Positions 36,591-45,401 are shown, counted from the first letter of the stretch. The stretch: DNA of 64,000 bases from Comamonas thiooxydans (GCF_000964545.1 NZ_BBVD01000005.1:496001-560000), one strand, 5' to 3'. Numbers and translations: made by a program. Notes: generated by a model not told the origin, from the sequence alone.

Positions 36591-37732
36591 GGCTTGCCTC
36601 CTGCGCGCTTTGCAGCCCCGGTGTGCGCCTGCTTGCGCGGGTCCAGCGCATCGCGCAGGGCATCCCCCATAAAGGTCAGCAACAGCAGCGTGATGACCAG
36701 CACGCCAAAGGTGGACAGGGAAATCCACCAGGCATCGATATTGTTCTTGCCCTGGCTCAGCAGCTCACCCAGGCTTGGCGTGCCTGGCGGGACGCCCAGA
36801 CCCAGAAAATCGAGCGAGGTCAGCGCCAGGATGGCCCCGCTCATGCGAAACGGCAAAAAGGTGATCACCGGCGTCATGCTGTTGGGCAGAATGTGGCGAA
36901 AGATGATGGAGCGATTGCTGGCACCCAGCGCCTGGGCGGATTTCACATAGTCGAGCTGGCGATTGCGCAGAAACTCGGCTCTCACATAGTCGGCCAGCCC
37001 CATCCAGCCGAACAGGCTCAGCAGGATCAGCAGCAGCGAGACACTGGGCGCAAACAGCGCGCTGAAGATGATGAGCAGGTAGAGCTCGGGCATGGAGCCC
37101 CAGATTTCCGTCAGGCGCTGGAAGGCCAGATCCGTCTTGCCGCCAAAAAAGCCCTGCACCGCTCCCGCCAGCACGCCCAGCAGCACGCCCACGGCCGTCA
37201 GCGCCAGGCCGAACAGCACGCTGACGCGAAAACCGTAGATGAGCTGCGCCAGCAGATCGCGCCCCCGGTCGTCGGTGCCCAGCCAGTTGTCGGCCGACGG
37301 CGCAGAAGGATTGGGCGACTTGGCAAAGTAGTTGATGGTGGACTTGCCATAGCGGTTGATGGGGAAGATCGCCCAGTTGTCGCCCTCGCCGAGCCTTTGC
37401 CGGATGAAGGGATCGAGGTAATCGGTCGGCGTATGGAAATCGCCGCCAAATGTGGTTTCCGGGTAATCGTGCAGCAGCGGCAGATAGGTCTGCCCCTCGT
37501 AGCGCACGATGAGCGGCTTGTCGTTGGACAGCAGTTCGGCAAACAGGCTGAGCAGCACCAGCACCGAAAAGACCAGCAGGCTGGCAAAGCCCAGCCGATT
37601 GCCTTTGAAGCGCCGCCAGGCCCGGCGCCCAGGGGATTCGGACTTGGCAGCAGGCGCCGCCGGCACACGCTCTACTCCTGTATTCATAGCTTCTTGCGCT
37701 TGCAGGGCATTGGTTTGAGGCTTATTTTGCAT
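36587..37732 (-). CDS. yejE: Peptide ABC transporter permease (YejE type)
   Basis: A 381-residue inner-membrane permease with one N-terminal helix (RLGFASLLVFSVLVLLSLFAELL), a large periplasmic loop and five C-terminal helices. The EAA-type coupling loop is AQALGASNRSIIFRHILPNSMTPVI. ATG 37732 lies 3 nt after the yejB stop. The first 15 residues are encoded by a piece of dispersed repeat, and ATG 37687 (MNTGVERVP) is a good alternative start. Confidence 0.93.
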   Translation of the reverse strand: MQNKPQTNALQAQEAMNTGVERVPAAPAAKSESPGRRAWRRFKGNRLGFASLLVFSVLVLLSLFAELLSNDKPLIVRYEGQTYLPLLHDYPETTFGGDFHTPTDYLDPFIRQRLGEGDNWAIFPINRYGKSTINYFAKSPNPSAPSADNWLGTDDRGRDLLAQLIYGFRVSVLFGLALTAVGVLLGVLAGAVQGFFGGKTDLAFQRLTEIWGSMPELYLLIIFSALFAPSVSLLLILLSLFGWMGLADYVRAEFLRNRQLDYVKSAQALGASNRSIIFRHILPNSMTPVITFLPFRMSGAILALTSLDFLGLGVPPGTPSLGELLSQGKNNIDAWWISLSTFGVLVITLLLLTFMGDALRDALDPRKQAHTGAAKRAGGKP

Positions 37733-37735
37733 AAA
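37680..37735. repeat. Dispersed intergenic repeat, copy 2 (partial)
   Basis: On the minus strand AAGCCTCAAACCAATGCCC, then GCAAGCGCAAGAAGCTAT. It shares the AGCCTCAAA core and the GCGC/AGCTAT end with the copies near 27260 and 47745. It spans the putative yejE start. Confidence 0.5.
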
Positions 37736-38764
37736 TCAATCAAACTTGACCCGGGGGTCCACCCAGACATAGCAAAGATCGCTGATGAGCTTGGTCACCA
37801 GGCCGATCAGCGTGAACAGATACAGCGTGCCCAGCACCACGGGAAAGTCGCGCCGGATCACGCTTTCATAGCTGAGCAGACCCAGGCCATCGAGCGAGAA
37901 CAGGGTCTCGATCAGCAGCGCGCCGGCAAAGAAGGCGCCGATGAAAGCCGAGGGAAAGCCCGTGACGATGGGAATCAGCGCATTGCGAAACACATGCTTG
38001 TAGAGCACCTGGCGCTCGGACAGACCCTTGGCGCGGGCCGTCAGCACATACTGCTTGCGGATCTCTTCGAGAAACGAGTTCTTGGTCAGCATGGCTGTCA
38101 CGGCAAAGCTGCCGGCCACCATGGCCGTCACAGGCAGCGCGATATGCCAGAGATAGTCCGCCACCTTGCCCATGGTGCTGAGTTCGTCGAAATTGGCCGA
38201 TGTCAGCCCGCGCAGCGGAAACCACTGCAGCTGCCCGCCAAAGACGACCAGCAGCGCCACGCCCAGCACAAAGCCCGGGATGGCATAGCCGATGAGAATC
38301 ACGATTGTGGTCGCCAGATCGAAGCGCGAGCCGGCCCGCACGGCCTTGGCCACGCCCAGTGGCACGGCCACCAGATAGCTGATGAAAAACGTCCACAGCC
38401 CCAGGCTGATGGAGACCGGCAGTTTTTCCTTGACCAGCGCCCAGACGCTTTTGTTCTGAAAAAAGCTGGTGCCCAGATCGAAGCGCGCGAACTGGCCCAG
38501 CATCTGCACAAAGCGTTCTACCGGGGGCTTGTCAAAGCCGTACAGCGCCTTGATCTCCTCCAGGCGCTTGGGATCCACGCCCTGGCCGCCCCGGTAGCTC
38601 ATGGAAGCGCCTTCGGCGCCGTGTCCGGCACCAGCCTTGGCCTCGGCCAGATACTGCTCCACCGGGCCACCGGGCACGAACTGGATGACGACAAAGGTCA
38701 GCAGCAGCACGCCCAGCAGCGTGGGGATCATCAACAAAATGCGTTTGAGAATATAGGCAAACAT
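37736..38764 (-). CDS. yejB: Peptide ABC transporter permease (YejB type)
   Basis: A 342-residue permease starting MFAYILKRILLMIPTLLGVLLLTFVVIQFVPGGP, the standard N-terminus of the DppB/OppB/YejB group. The long insertion ERFVQMLGQFARFDLGTSFFQNKSVW is typical of YejB. Its EAA loop is TARAKGLSERQVLYKHVFRNALIPIV. It pairs with YejE for periplasmic peptide uptake. Confidence 0.95.
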   Translation of the reverse strand: MFAYILKRILLMIPTLLGVLLLTFVVIQFVPGGPVEQYLAEAKAGAGHGAEGASMSYRGGQGVDPKRLEEIKALYGFDKPPVERFVQMLGQFARFDLGTSFFQNKSVWALVKEKLPVSISLGLWTFFISYLVAVPLGVAKAVRAGSRFDLATTIVILIGYAIPGFVLGVALLVVFGGQLQWFPLRGLTSANFDELSTMGKVADYLWHIALPVTAMVAGSFAVTAMLTKNSFLEEIRKQYVLTARAKGLSERQVLYKHVFRNALIPIVTGFPSAFIGAFFAGALLIETLFSLDGLGLLSYESVIRRDFPVVLGTLYLFTLIGLVTKLISDLCYVWVDPRVKFD

Positions 38765-38812
38765 CTTCGATCAACCCTTGTTTTCAGCCGCGGCGGCGCT
38801 GGCCGCAGCGCC

Positions 38813-38984
38813 GGGCCGCCCAAAGCAGAGGGGCAGCGACCCGTGCAACGGCGGAGCGTGGGGGCCACTTTACCTGGGCCGCAGCGCGGGCCGCCCCAAG
38901 CAAGGCCAGCCCCCTCGGGGGGCAGCGCCCTCGGGGGGCAGCGCCCCGTGCAACGGTGGAGCGTGGGGGCCACCTTACTTGGCC
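38813..38984. repeat. Tandem GC-rich intergenic element between yejB and yejA
   Basis: Two related copies lie head to tail: 38813-38880 and 38888-38984. Each opens with GGGCCGCCC-AAGCA, continues through GTGCAACGGnGGAGCGTGGG and closes with GGCCAC-TTTAC-TGGGCC. The second copy has an internal 16-bp tandem duplication, CCTCGGGGGGCAGCGC, at 38913-38928 and 38929-38944. The element is the Comamonadaceae intergenic type as I remember it. The yejA stop (38975-38977) lies inside copy 2. Confidence 0.8.
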
Positions 38985-40789
38985 CACCAGGCATAGACGG
39001 CCCATAGCTCGCCCGGCGAATAGGCCGGAATCTGCCCCGGCAGCGCCAACTTCCAGGCGTCATAGACCATGCGGTGCGTGCCCGAGTAATACTGCGGAAT
39101 CAGGTAATGGCCGTGGACGATGATGCGCTCCAGCGCGTGGCAGGCGGGCAGCATCTGCTGCTCGGACTTGGCCGCCGCCATCTGGGCGATGATGGCATCC
39201 ACAGCCTTGCTCTTGAGACCGACATAGTTCGAGGCTCCCTCCACATCGGCGGCGGCTCTGCCGAACAGCTCGGCATATTCCTGGCCCGGATTGTGCGTGC
39301 CGGGCACGTTGAGCGTCACGATGTCGAAATCGTATTTGTCCATGCGCTGCTGATAGAGCGCGTAGTCCACATTGCGCACCTTGAGCGTGATGCCCAGCTT
39401 TTCCAGATTGCGCATCCAGCTGCTGACGATCTTGACACCGCTCTCGCTGCTGTCCAGATATTCCAGCACCATGGGCTCGCCCTTGGCGTTGCGCAAGGCT
39501 CCATCCCTGACCGTCCAGCCGGCATCGGCCAGCAGCTTCTGCGCACGCCGCAGATTGCCGCGCAGGCCATCAGGCCCGTCGGTGCGTGGCGGCTGGGCCA
39601 TCCGCCCCAGCGTGCCTGGCGGCAGACTGCTCTCATAGGGCTTGAGCAGGGCCAACTCGGCATCGCTGGGATCGCCCGTGGTTTCGCAAGCGGTGTTGCC
39701 AAACAATCCATGCACACGCTGATATGCGCCATAGAACATCTGACGGCTCATCCACTCAAAGTCATAAGCCAGGCCCAGGGCCTCGCGCACACGCACATCC
39801 TTGAGCAGCTCACGCCGCGTATTCAGGAAAAAACTCTGAAAGCCCGAGGGCAGCTTGTTCTCGAACGCGCCCTTGACCAGTTCGCCCGAGGCGAAGCGCC
39901 GCCCCGTCAGACGCCTGGCCCAGTCGCCCGCGCTGTTGATGCGCATGAGATCGAACTCACCGGCCTTGAGTGCCTCCAGCCGCGCCGTGTTGTCCTTGTA
40001 GATCTTGATGGTGACTCGGTCAAAATTGGCCAAACCGACACGCACCGGCAAGGCTGCCCCCCAATACTTAGGGTCGCGAACATAGCTGATGTCCTTGCCA
40101 AACTTGACCGGCCCTATCTTGTAGGGCCCGCTGCCGATAGGCGTGTCCATCACCACCTGATCGAAGGCCTTGGGCTTGCCATCCGCGCCCAGCCCCCAGT
40201 CACGGCTGAACACCGGCAACAGGGCGCCCACGGTCAGCGGCAGGTCGCGGTTGGGCTTTTTGAAGCGAAAGCGCACCGTGCGCTCGTCGAGCACATCACA
40301 GGCAGCCACCTCGGCAAACAGCGTCTTGTAGCCGGGCGAGACATATTTGCTCAGCAGCGTCTCGTAGCTGTGCTTCACATCCTGGGCCAGCACGGGCTTG
40401 CCGTTGTGAAAGCGCGCCTGCTTGCGCAATTTGAAGGTCGCGGACAGGCCGTCGGCCGCCACCTCCACATCCTCGGCCAGCAGGCCGTAGCCCGTGGCCG
40501 TCTCGTCGAGGCTGGGGGTCAGCAGGGTCTCGAACAGCATGTCCGCCAGATAGGCAGGCGGCGAGCCCTTGATGGTGAAGGGGTTGTACTTGTCGAAGGT
40601 CGAATAGCGCAGATTGCTGACCATGCGCAACTCGCCGCCCTTGGGCGCTTGAGGGTTCACATAGTCAAAGTGCTTGAAGTCGGCCGCGTACCTGGGCTGG
40701 CCCCAGAGCGCATAGCCATGTGCTGCCAGGGCAGGTGTGGCAACTTGGCTGCTGACAATCAGGGCTGAGCAAATCATCCAATGGCGCAT
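38975..40789 (-). CDS. yejA: Extracellular solute-binding protein (YejA type)
   Basis: A 604-residue SBP family 5 protein with a signal peptide (MRHWMICSALIVSSQVATPALAAHG). Hallmarks are GYALWGQPRYAADFKHFDYVNPQAPKGG, YNPFTIKGSPPAYLADMLFETLL, and RVREALGLAYDFEWMSRQMFYGAY. It binds peptides or related oligomers in the periplasm for YejBEF. The frame stays open far upstream, antisense to fabI; the ATG at 40789 is chosen because the signal peptide begins there. The final codons and stop lie in the adjacent repeat element. Confidence 0.93.
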   Translation of the reverse strand: MRHWMICSALIVSSQVATPALAAHGYALWGQPRYAADFKHFDYVNPQAPKGGELRMVSNLRYSTFDKYNPFTIKGSPPAYLADMLFETLLTPSLDETATGYGLLAEDVEVAADGLSATFKLRKQARFHNGKPVLAQDVKHSYETLLSKYVSPGYKTLFAEVAACDVLDERTVRFRFKKPNRDLPLTVGALLPVFSRDWGLGADGKPKAFDQVVMDTPIGSGPYKIGPVKFGKDISYVRDPKYWGAALPVRVGLANFDRVTIKIYKDNTARLEALKAGEFDLMRINSAGDWARRLTGRRFASGELVKGAFENKLPSGFQSFFLNTRRELLKDVRVREALGLAYDFEWMSRQMFYGAYQRVHGLFGNTACETTGDPSDAELALLKPYESSLPPGTLGRMAQPPRTDGPDGLRGNLRRAQKLLADAGWTVRDGALRNAKGEPMVLEYLDSSESGVKIVSSWMRNLEKLGITLKVRNVDYALYQQRMDKYDFDIVTLNVPGTHNPGQEYAELFGRAAADVEGASNYVGLKSKAVDAIIAQMAAAKSEQQMLPACHALERIIVHGHYLIPQYYSGTHRMVYDAWKLALPGQIPAYSPGELWAVYAWWAK

Positions 40790-40909
40790 GCGACAATTCT
40801 GCCCTACCCCGACTGATTCGCACCCAGTTCGAACAGATACGTTTTCAAAGATGGCGCGTCTGCCACAGATGCAGCCATCGTCTCTTTCAATTTTCTTTGG
40901 AGAACAACA

Positions 40910-41710
40910 ATGGGTTTTCTCGCCGGTAAAAAGCTGCTGATCACGGGCGTTCTGTCCAACCGTTCCATTGCCTACGGCATTGCCAAGGCCTGCCATGAGC
41001 AAGGCGCAGAACTGGCTTTCAGCTATGTGGGTGAACGCTTCAAGGACCGCATCACCGAATTTGCTGCCGACTTCGACTCCAAGCTGGTGTTCGACTGCGA
41101 CGTGGGCGACGACGCCCAGATCGAAAAGCTGTTCGCCGACCTGGGTGCCACCTGGGGCAAGTTCGACGGCTTTGTGCACTCCATCGGTTTTGCCCCCCGT
41201 GAAGCCATTGCCGGCAACTTCCTCGACGGTCTGAGCCGCGAGAACTTCAAGATCGCCCACGATATCAGCGCCTACAGCTTCCCCGCCATGGCCAAGGCAG
41301 CCCTGCCTTACCTGAACGACAAGTCCTCGCTGCTGACCCTGTCCTATCTGGGCGCTCTGCGCTCCATCCCCAACTACAACACCATGGGCCTGGCCAAGGC
41401 ATCGCTGGAAGCATCCGTGCGTTACCTGGCAGAAGCCGTGGGTCGCACTGCCGACGGCCGCGCCATTCGTGCCAACGGCATCTCCGCCGGCCCCATCAAG
41501 ACCCTGGCTGCCTCCGGCATCAAGGACTTCGGCAAGCTGCTGGGCCGTGTGGCCGACGCCGCTCCTCTGCGCCGCAACGTGACCATTGAAGACGTGGGCA
41601 ATGTCGCGGCCTTCCTGCTGTCCGACCTGGCCTCCGGCGTGACCGCCGAGATCACCTATGTGGACGGCGGCTTCAGCCAGACCGCAGGCCTGTCTGCCGA
41701 TCAGGTCTGA
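40910..41710 (+). CDS. fabI: Enoyl-[acyl-carrier-protein] reductase (NADH)
   Basis: A 266-residue short-chain dehydrogenase-type enzyme that makes the last reduction in each fatty acid elongation cycle. It has the divergent nucleotide motif GVLSNRSIAYGIAKACHEQGAEL, FVHSIGFAP and the catalytic YNTMGLAK pair (Tyr-x6-Lys) after SYLGALRSIPN. GGAG precedes the ATG. It is divergent from yejA and followed by a strong terminator, so it is probably monocistronic. Confidence 0.97.
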   Translation: MGFLAGKKLLITGVLSNRSIAYGIAKACHEQGAELAFSYVGERFKDRITEFAADFDSKLVFDCDVGDDAQIEKLFADLGATWGKFDGFVHSIGFAPREAIAGNFLDGLSRENFKIAHDISAYSFPAMAKAALPYLNDKSSLLTLSYLGALRSIPNYNTMGLAKASLEASVRYLAEAVGRTADGRAIRANGISAGPIKTLAASGIKDFGKLLGRVADAAPLRRNVTIEDVGNVAAFLLSDLASGVTAEITYVDGGFSQTAGLSADQV

Positions 41711-41732
41711 GCCCCAGGCTTTTGAGGACACC

Positions 41733-41773
41733 AGCCCCGCAGGCTTCTGAGGCCTGCGGGGCTTTGTTTTTTT
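41733..41773 (+). terminator. Terminator after fabI
   Basis: AGCCCCGCAGGC, 7-nt loop, GCCTGCGGGGCT, then a T-rich run. Confidence 0.9.
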
Positions 41774-41883
41774 GGGGCCGTGCCCGACATCTTGGCCCTT
41801 GCCCTACAAGCGCGGCAAAGCACTGACGCTATGGTTCACAGTGTTTTCTCTATGGTTCTGACGAATATTCAAGAGGAGCTTAC

Positions 41884-42405
41884 ATGCCATATCGTTTTCT
41901 CATCCTGACCGCATCCGCTGCTGCCCTGACGGCCTGCAGCACCCCCGAGCCCCAGCCCGCCCAGGCCATCGCCAGGCTGCAGGCCACTTCGGGTAGCAAG
42001 GTCGGCGGCGATGTGAAATTCACCCAGAAGACCGGCCAGCAGGTGATGGTCAATGCCGTGATTCACGGCCTCAAGCCCAATTCCGAGCATGGCTTTCACA
42101 TCCACGACAAGGGCGACTGCGGCGACAATGGCAATGCCGCTGCCGGCCACTTCAACCCGCTGGGCAATCCGCATGGCAAATATGACTCGACCCAGCACCA
42201 TATGGGCGACCTGCCCAGCCTGAAGGCCGACTCCAACGGCGTGGCCACCGTCAACGTACAGTCGGCGGACATCACCTTGCTGGCCGGCCCTGGCAATGTC
42301 ATGGGCCGGGCGGTCATCGTCCATGCACAGCCCGACGACTACACCACCCAGCCCACGGGCAATGCCGGCGCGCGCATCGCCTGCGCCGTCATCAGCCGCG
42401 ACTGA
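41884..42405 (+). CDS. sodC: Cu/Zn superoxide dismutase lipoprotein
   Basis: A 173-residue envelope protein. The lipobox is LTAC with Cys18 as the lipidation site. Metal ligands are visible in HGFHIHDKGDCGDNGNAAAGHFNP (His72, His74, Cys79, His89), and downstream HHMGDLPSL holds zinc-region residues (Asp109). The final copper His is in GRAVIVHAQPDDY, and the second disulfide Cys in ARIACAV. It converts periplasmic superoxide to peroxide and oxygen. Anchoring by lipid is a less common arrangement but occurs in several proteobacteria. Confidence 0.94.
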   Translation: MPYRFLILTASAAALTACSTPEPQPAQAIARLQATSGSKVGGDVKFTQKTGQQVMVNAVIHGLKPNSEHGFHIHDKGDCGDNGNAAAGHFNPLGNPHGKYDSTQHHMGDLPSLKADSNGVATVNVQSADITLLAGPGNVMGRAVIVHAQPDDYTTQPTGNAGARIACAVISRD

Positions 42406-42422
42406 AGGTCTTGCCCCTTTGA

Positions 42423-42455
42423 CAAAAGCCGCTGCCTGGCTGCAGCGGCTTTTTC
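42423..42455 (+). terminator. Terminator after sodC
   Basis: AAAAGCCGCTGC, short loop, GCAGCGGCTTTTT, 18 nt after the stop. Confidence 0.88.
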
Positions 42456-42583
42456 ATTGAAATCACCGCAATTACTTATGGATAAGCCGCTGATAGCCAT
42501 GTTTTTTGATATGGGTTCGTACCCGCATCGACAGCATAGGCTCCGCGCTCTAGCATGAGCTGCCTCTTTACCGGGAGATAGCC

Positions 42584-43489
42584 ATGCCTGAGCCACGGCA
42601 TCGCCCCCTGCGGGAATGCATTCTCTGGCTGGTCTGTGCCTGTCTCTGCATGGGCTTTGTTGCCGTGCGGTCCCAGACCACGACACAGCCGCCTTCGCTG
42701 ATGCTGGCCCAGGTCTGGCGCAGCGGCCTGCCGCTGCAGGACTATTGGGTCAGCGAGAAACTGGATGGCGTACGCGGCTACTGGAACGGCCACCAGCTCG
42801 TCAGCCGTGGCGGGCAGCGGATCGCGACGCCAGAGTGGTTTGTTCGGGACTGGCCGGCCACCCCCATGGATGGCGAGCTCTGGGCCGGACGCGGCCGGTT
42901 TTCCCATGCCCAGTCCACCACGGCACAGGCCATCCCGGACGATCGGGCCTGGCGCCAGATGAGATTCATGGTGTTTGATCTGCCCGCGGCTCCGGGCAGC
43001 TTTGACCAGCGCCTGCCGCTGCTGCAGCGCACCGTCGGGGCCATTGCCCAGGACTGGGTGCAGATGGTGGAGCAGCGCAAGCTGGGCTCGGAAGCCGAGT
43101 TGCGGCAATGGCTGCACACAGTCGTCAAAGGCGGCGGCGAGGGCTTGATGCTGCACAAAGGCAGCGCCCCCTATCGCCCGGGCCGCAGCGACGATCTGCT
43201 CAAGCTCAAGCCTTTCGATGATGCCGAAGCCCGGGTCATAGGCTACAAAAACGGACGCGGACAATGGCAGGGCATGACGGGTGCGCTACTGGTGCAGACC
43301 CCGGACGGCAAGCAGTTTTCACTGGGCTCCGGACTGACGGTGCAGATGCGCAAAAGTCCGCCCGCGCTCGGCAGCTGGGTCACCTACCGCTACCAGGGCC
43401 TGCACGAAAAAAGCGGGCTGCCGCGCTTTGCCCGCTTTTTGCGCGTACGCAGCGAGCCGGGCTTTCAGCCCGAGCCGGCAGGCCCGTGA
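42584..43489 (+). CDS. ligE: Secreted ATP-dependent DNA ligase (LigE type)
   Basis: A 301-residue minimal DNA ligase with an N-terminal hydrophobic signal (ECILWLVCACLCMGFVAV). Nucleotidyl-transfer motifs are visible: KLDGVRGYW with the adenylated Lys59, MDGELWAGRG, GEGLMLHK and LLKLKPFDDAEARVIGY. A short OB fold ends the protein (GSGLTVQMRKSPPALGSWVTYRYQG). LigE enzymes seal nicks in the periplasm and have been linked to uptake or handling of external DNA. There are no competence genes nearby. It is convergent with the IclR gene. Confidence 0.9.
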   Translation: MPEPRHRPLRECILWLVCACLCMGFVAVRSQTTTQPPSLMLAQVWRSGLPLQDYWVSEKLDGVRGYWNGHQLVSRGGQRIATPEWFVRDWPATPMDGELWAGRGRFSHAQSTTAQAIPDDRAWRQMRFMVFDLPAAPGSFDQRLPLLQRTVGAIAQDWVQMVEQRKLGSEAELRQWLHTVVKGGGEGLMLHKGSAPYRPGRSDDLLKLKPFDDAEARVIGYKNGRGQWQGMTGALLVQTPDGKQFSLGSGLTVQMRKSPPALGSWVTYRYQGLHEKSGLPRFARFLRVRSEPGFQPEPAGP

Positions 43490-43550
43490 CTCTGGCTTCA
43501 TCGCTACCTGCGACTGCCGACCCTGCGCCTCAAGCCCAGGGCGCCCAAAC

Positions 43551-44279
43551 CTACGGCAGTTGCGCCCCCAGGTCGCGCGCGGCCTGCAGCACGTTTTTGA
43601 CATAGCGCTCGTCATAGCGATGCGCAGGCATGGTCAGCGTCAGGGCGGCCGCCAGCTCCCCGCTGCGGCGAAAGACCGGAGCCGAGATGCCGGCGATCTC
43701 GCTATGTCTGTCGCCCACCAGGGCTTCGTAGCCATCGGCCCGTACACGCGCATAGTGGTTGCGATTCTTCTTCACCCAGTCGCCCAGCTCCGGATCGAAA
43801 GCGACCAGCACACGCCCGCCAGCTCCCTTATCCAGGGGGAGCAGATCGCCGGCACGCGCATGATCGCGTACCGGGTGCGGCGAATCCACACGGTACAGAC
43901 ACAGGCGTTCACGCCCCTGGCGCACATGGTAGGCAGCGCTCTCGCCCGTGGCCTGAACCAGTGCGCGCAGCACCGGCATGACCAGTTTGTCCAGCGAGAA
44001 GCTCTGCTCGTAGACCACATGCAGCCTGGCCACGGCCGGGCCCACCGCATAGCGCCCGTCATCCTGGCGCTGAACCCAGCCGCCATGCTCCAGAGAGGCC
44101 AGCAGCCTCAGCACCGTGCTCTTGTAGAGCCGGGTGCGCTCGGCCAGCTCGGCCAGGCTCAGCGCGGCATCGCCATCCTGGAATGCACTCAGCACGCTGA
44201 GAGCACGGTCCACTGCAGCCACACCGCCAGGTGCTGCATTCTCGTCAGCTACGGATTCATTCAGGGATTTACGCGGCAT
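43551..44279 (-). CDS. IclR-family transcriptional regulator
   Basis: A 242-residue regulator with an N-terminal winged helix-turn-helix (VDRALSVLSAFQDGDAALSLAELAERTRLYKSTVLRLLASLEHGG) and a C-terminal effector-binding domain (LPLDKGAGGRVLVAF; AGISAPVFRRSGELAAALTLTMPA). GGCAGGAG precedes the ATG at 44279. It is divergent from the HMG-CoA lyase gene across a region with overlapping palindromes. It likely controls both itself and the pathway operon; the effector is unknown. Confidence 0.92.
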   Translation of the reverse strand: MPRKSLNESVADENAAPGGVAAVDRALSVLSAFQDGDAALSLAELAERTRLYKSTVLRLLASLEHGGWVQRQDDGRYAVGPAVARLHVVYEQSFSLDKLVMPVLRALVQATGESAAYHVRQGRERLCLYRVDSPHPVRDHARAGDLLPLDKGAGGRVLVAFDPELGDWVKKNRNHYARVRADGYEALVGDRHSEIAGISAPVFRRSGELAAALTLTMPAHRYDERYVKNVLQAARDLGAQLP

Positions 44280-44332
44280 GGAAACTCCTGCCCCGCTGCT
44301 TGACAGGGCATCGGGACGCAAGGCAATATTTC

Positions 44333-44364
44333 AATAGAAAGAACTCAGTTCTATTAGATAGAAC
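44333..44364. promoter_or_regulatory. Overlapping palindromic operator, IclR/HMG-CoA lyase
   Basis: GTTCTAT-TAG-ATAGAAC (44348-44364) and AGAAC-TCA-GTTCT (44340-44352) are perfect inverted repeats that share a half site; AATAGAA/TTCTATT (44333-44355) adds a third pairing. They lie 54-85 bp before the IclR start and 57-88 bp before the lyase start. Confidence 0.75.
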
Positions 44365-44420
44365 ATCATTAAAACATTGTGCCAGCTGCAATGCAAGCAT
44401 GAAATCCAAGTGAGGCAACC

Positions 44421-45356
44421 ATGTCATACCCCCAGCGTTTCGATCTCCTGATCAGCGAAGTCGGCCCCCGCGACGGCCTGCAGTCGGTCTCGGCCACCAT
44501 GAGCACGGCCCACAAACATGCATGGATCGATGCACTGGTGGCAGCGGGCGTGCAGGAGATCGAGGTCGGCTCCTTTGTCTCGCCCAAACTGCTGCCGCAG
44601 ATGGCCGACGCCGCCGAGGTCGTACGCCACGCCACCGCCCATCCCGGCGTCACCATCATGGCCCTGGTGCCCAATCTCAAGGGAGCCGAGGCCGCCATGC
44701 GCGCCGGCGCGCACAAGATCACGCTGCCCGTCTCGGCCAGCCCCGCGCACTCCATGGCCAATGTGCGCAAGACACCCGCGCAGATGGTGGAGGAAGTGCG
44801 CGCCATCGCCAGGCTGCGCGATGAGATCGCCCCTGCCGTGCATATCGAGGCCGGCATCTCCACCGCTTTCGGCTGCACCTTGCAGGGCCTGGTGCCCGAG
44901 GACGAGGTGATTGCTCTAGCGGCGGCCTGCGTGGCCGCCGGCGCCGACGAATCGGGGCTGTCGGACACCACGGGCATGGCCAACCCGGCCCAGGTCAAGC
45001 GCCTGTTCACACGCCTGCGCAGCGAACTCGGCGACAAGGCCGGCGCCGCACATATGCACAACACCCGAGGCCTGGGCCTGGCCAACTGCCTGGCTGCCTA
45101 TGAAGCCGGCGTGCGCACTTTCGACGCCTCCCAGGCCGGACTGGGCGGCTGCCCCTATGCCCCCGGCGCCTCGGGCAATGTGGTGACCGAAGATCTGGTC
45201 TTCATGTTCGAAGCCATGGGGCTGCGCACCGGCATTGACATTGAACGATTGCTTGCAGCGCGAGAAACGCTGGCCGCCGGCCTGCCGGGCGAGGCGCTCT
45301 ACGGCATGCTGCCACCCGCGGGCCTGCCCAAGGGCTTTGTGCCTCAGCGCTACTGA
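44421..45356 (+). CDS. Hydroxymethylglutaryl-CoA lyase
   Basis: A 311-residue TIM-barrel enzyme that cleaves 3-hydroxy-3-methylglutaryl-CoA to acetoacetate and acetyl-CoA. The active-site strand SEVGPRDGLQ, the metal-binding HMHNTRGLGLANCLAAYEAG and the signature GLGGCPYAPGASGNVVTED (with the catalytic Cys) are all present. No leucine-degradation (liu) genes are adjacent. Instead it is followed by a CaiB-type CoA transferase and a Bug receptor, which suggests the substrate acid is imported and activated by CoA transfer. Confidence 0.93.
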   Translation: MSYPQRFDLLISEVGPRDGLQSVSATMSTAHKHAWIDALVAAGVQEIEVGSFVSPKLLPQMADAAEVVRHATAHPGVTIMALVPNLKGAEAAMRAGAHKITLPVSASPAHSMANVRKTPAQMVEEVRAIARLRDEIAPAVHIEAGISTAFGCTLQGLVPEDEVIALAAACVAAGADESGLSDTTGMANPAQVKRLFTRLRSELGDKAGAAHMHNTRGLGLANCLAAYEAGVRTFDASQAGLGGCPYAPGASGNVVTEDLVFMFEAMGLRTGIDIERLLAARETLAAGLPGEALYGMLPPAGLPKGFVPQRY

Positions 45357-45401
45357 TCACACAGCGGCTCGCCCATGAGCCGAAGACAAGAAGAGATGAA
45401 T

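Noticed and set aside
38813..38984. Possible CRISPR-like repeat
   Set aside because: Only two imperfect, differently sized GC-rich copies with no regular spacers and no cas genes.
40790..41731. Upstream extension of the yejA frame to 918 codons
   Set aside because: The extension is antisense to fabI and precedes a clear signal peptide at 40789.
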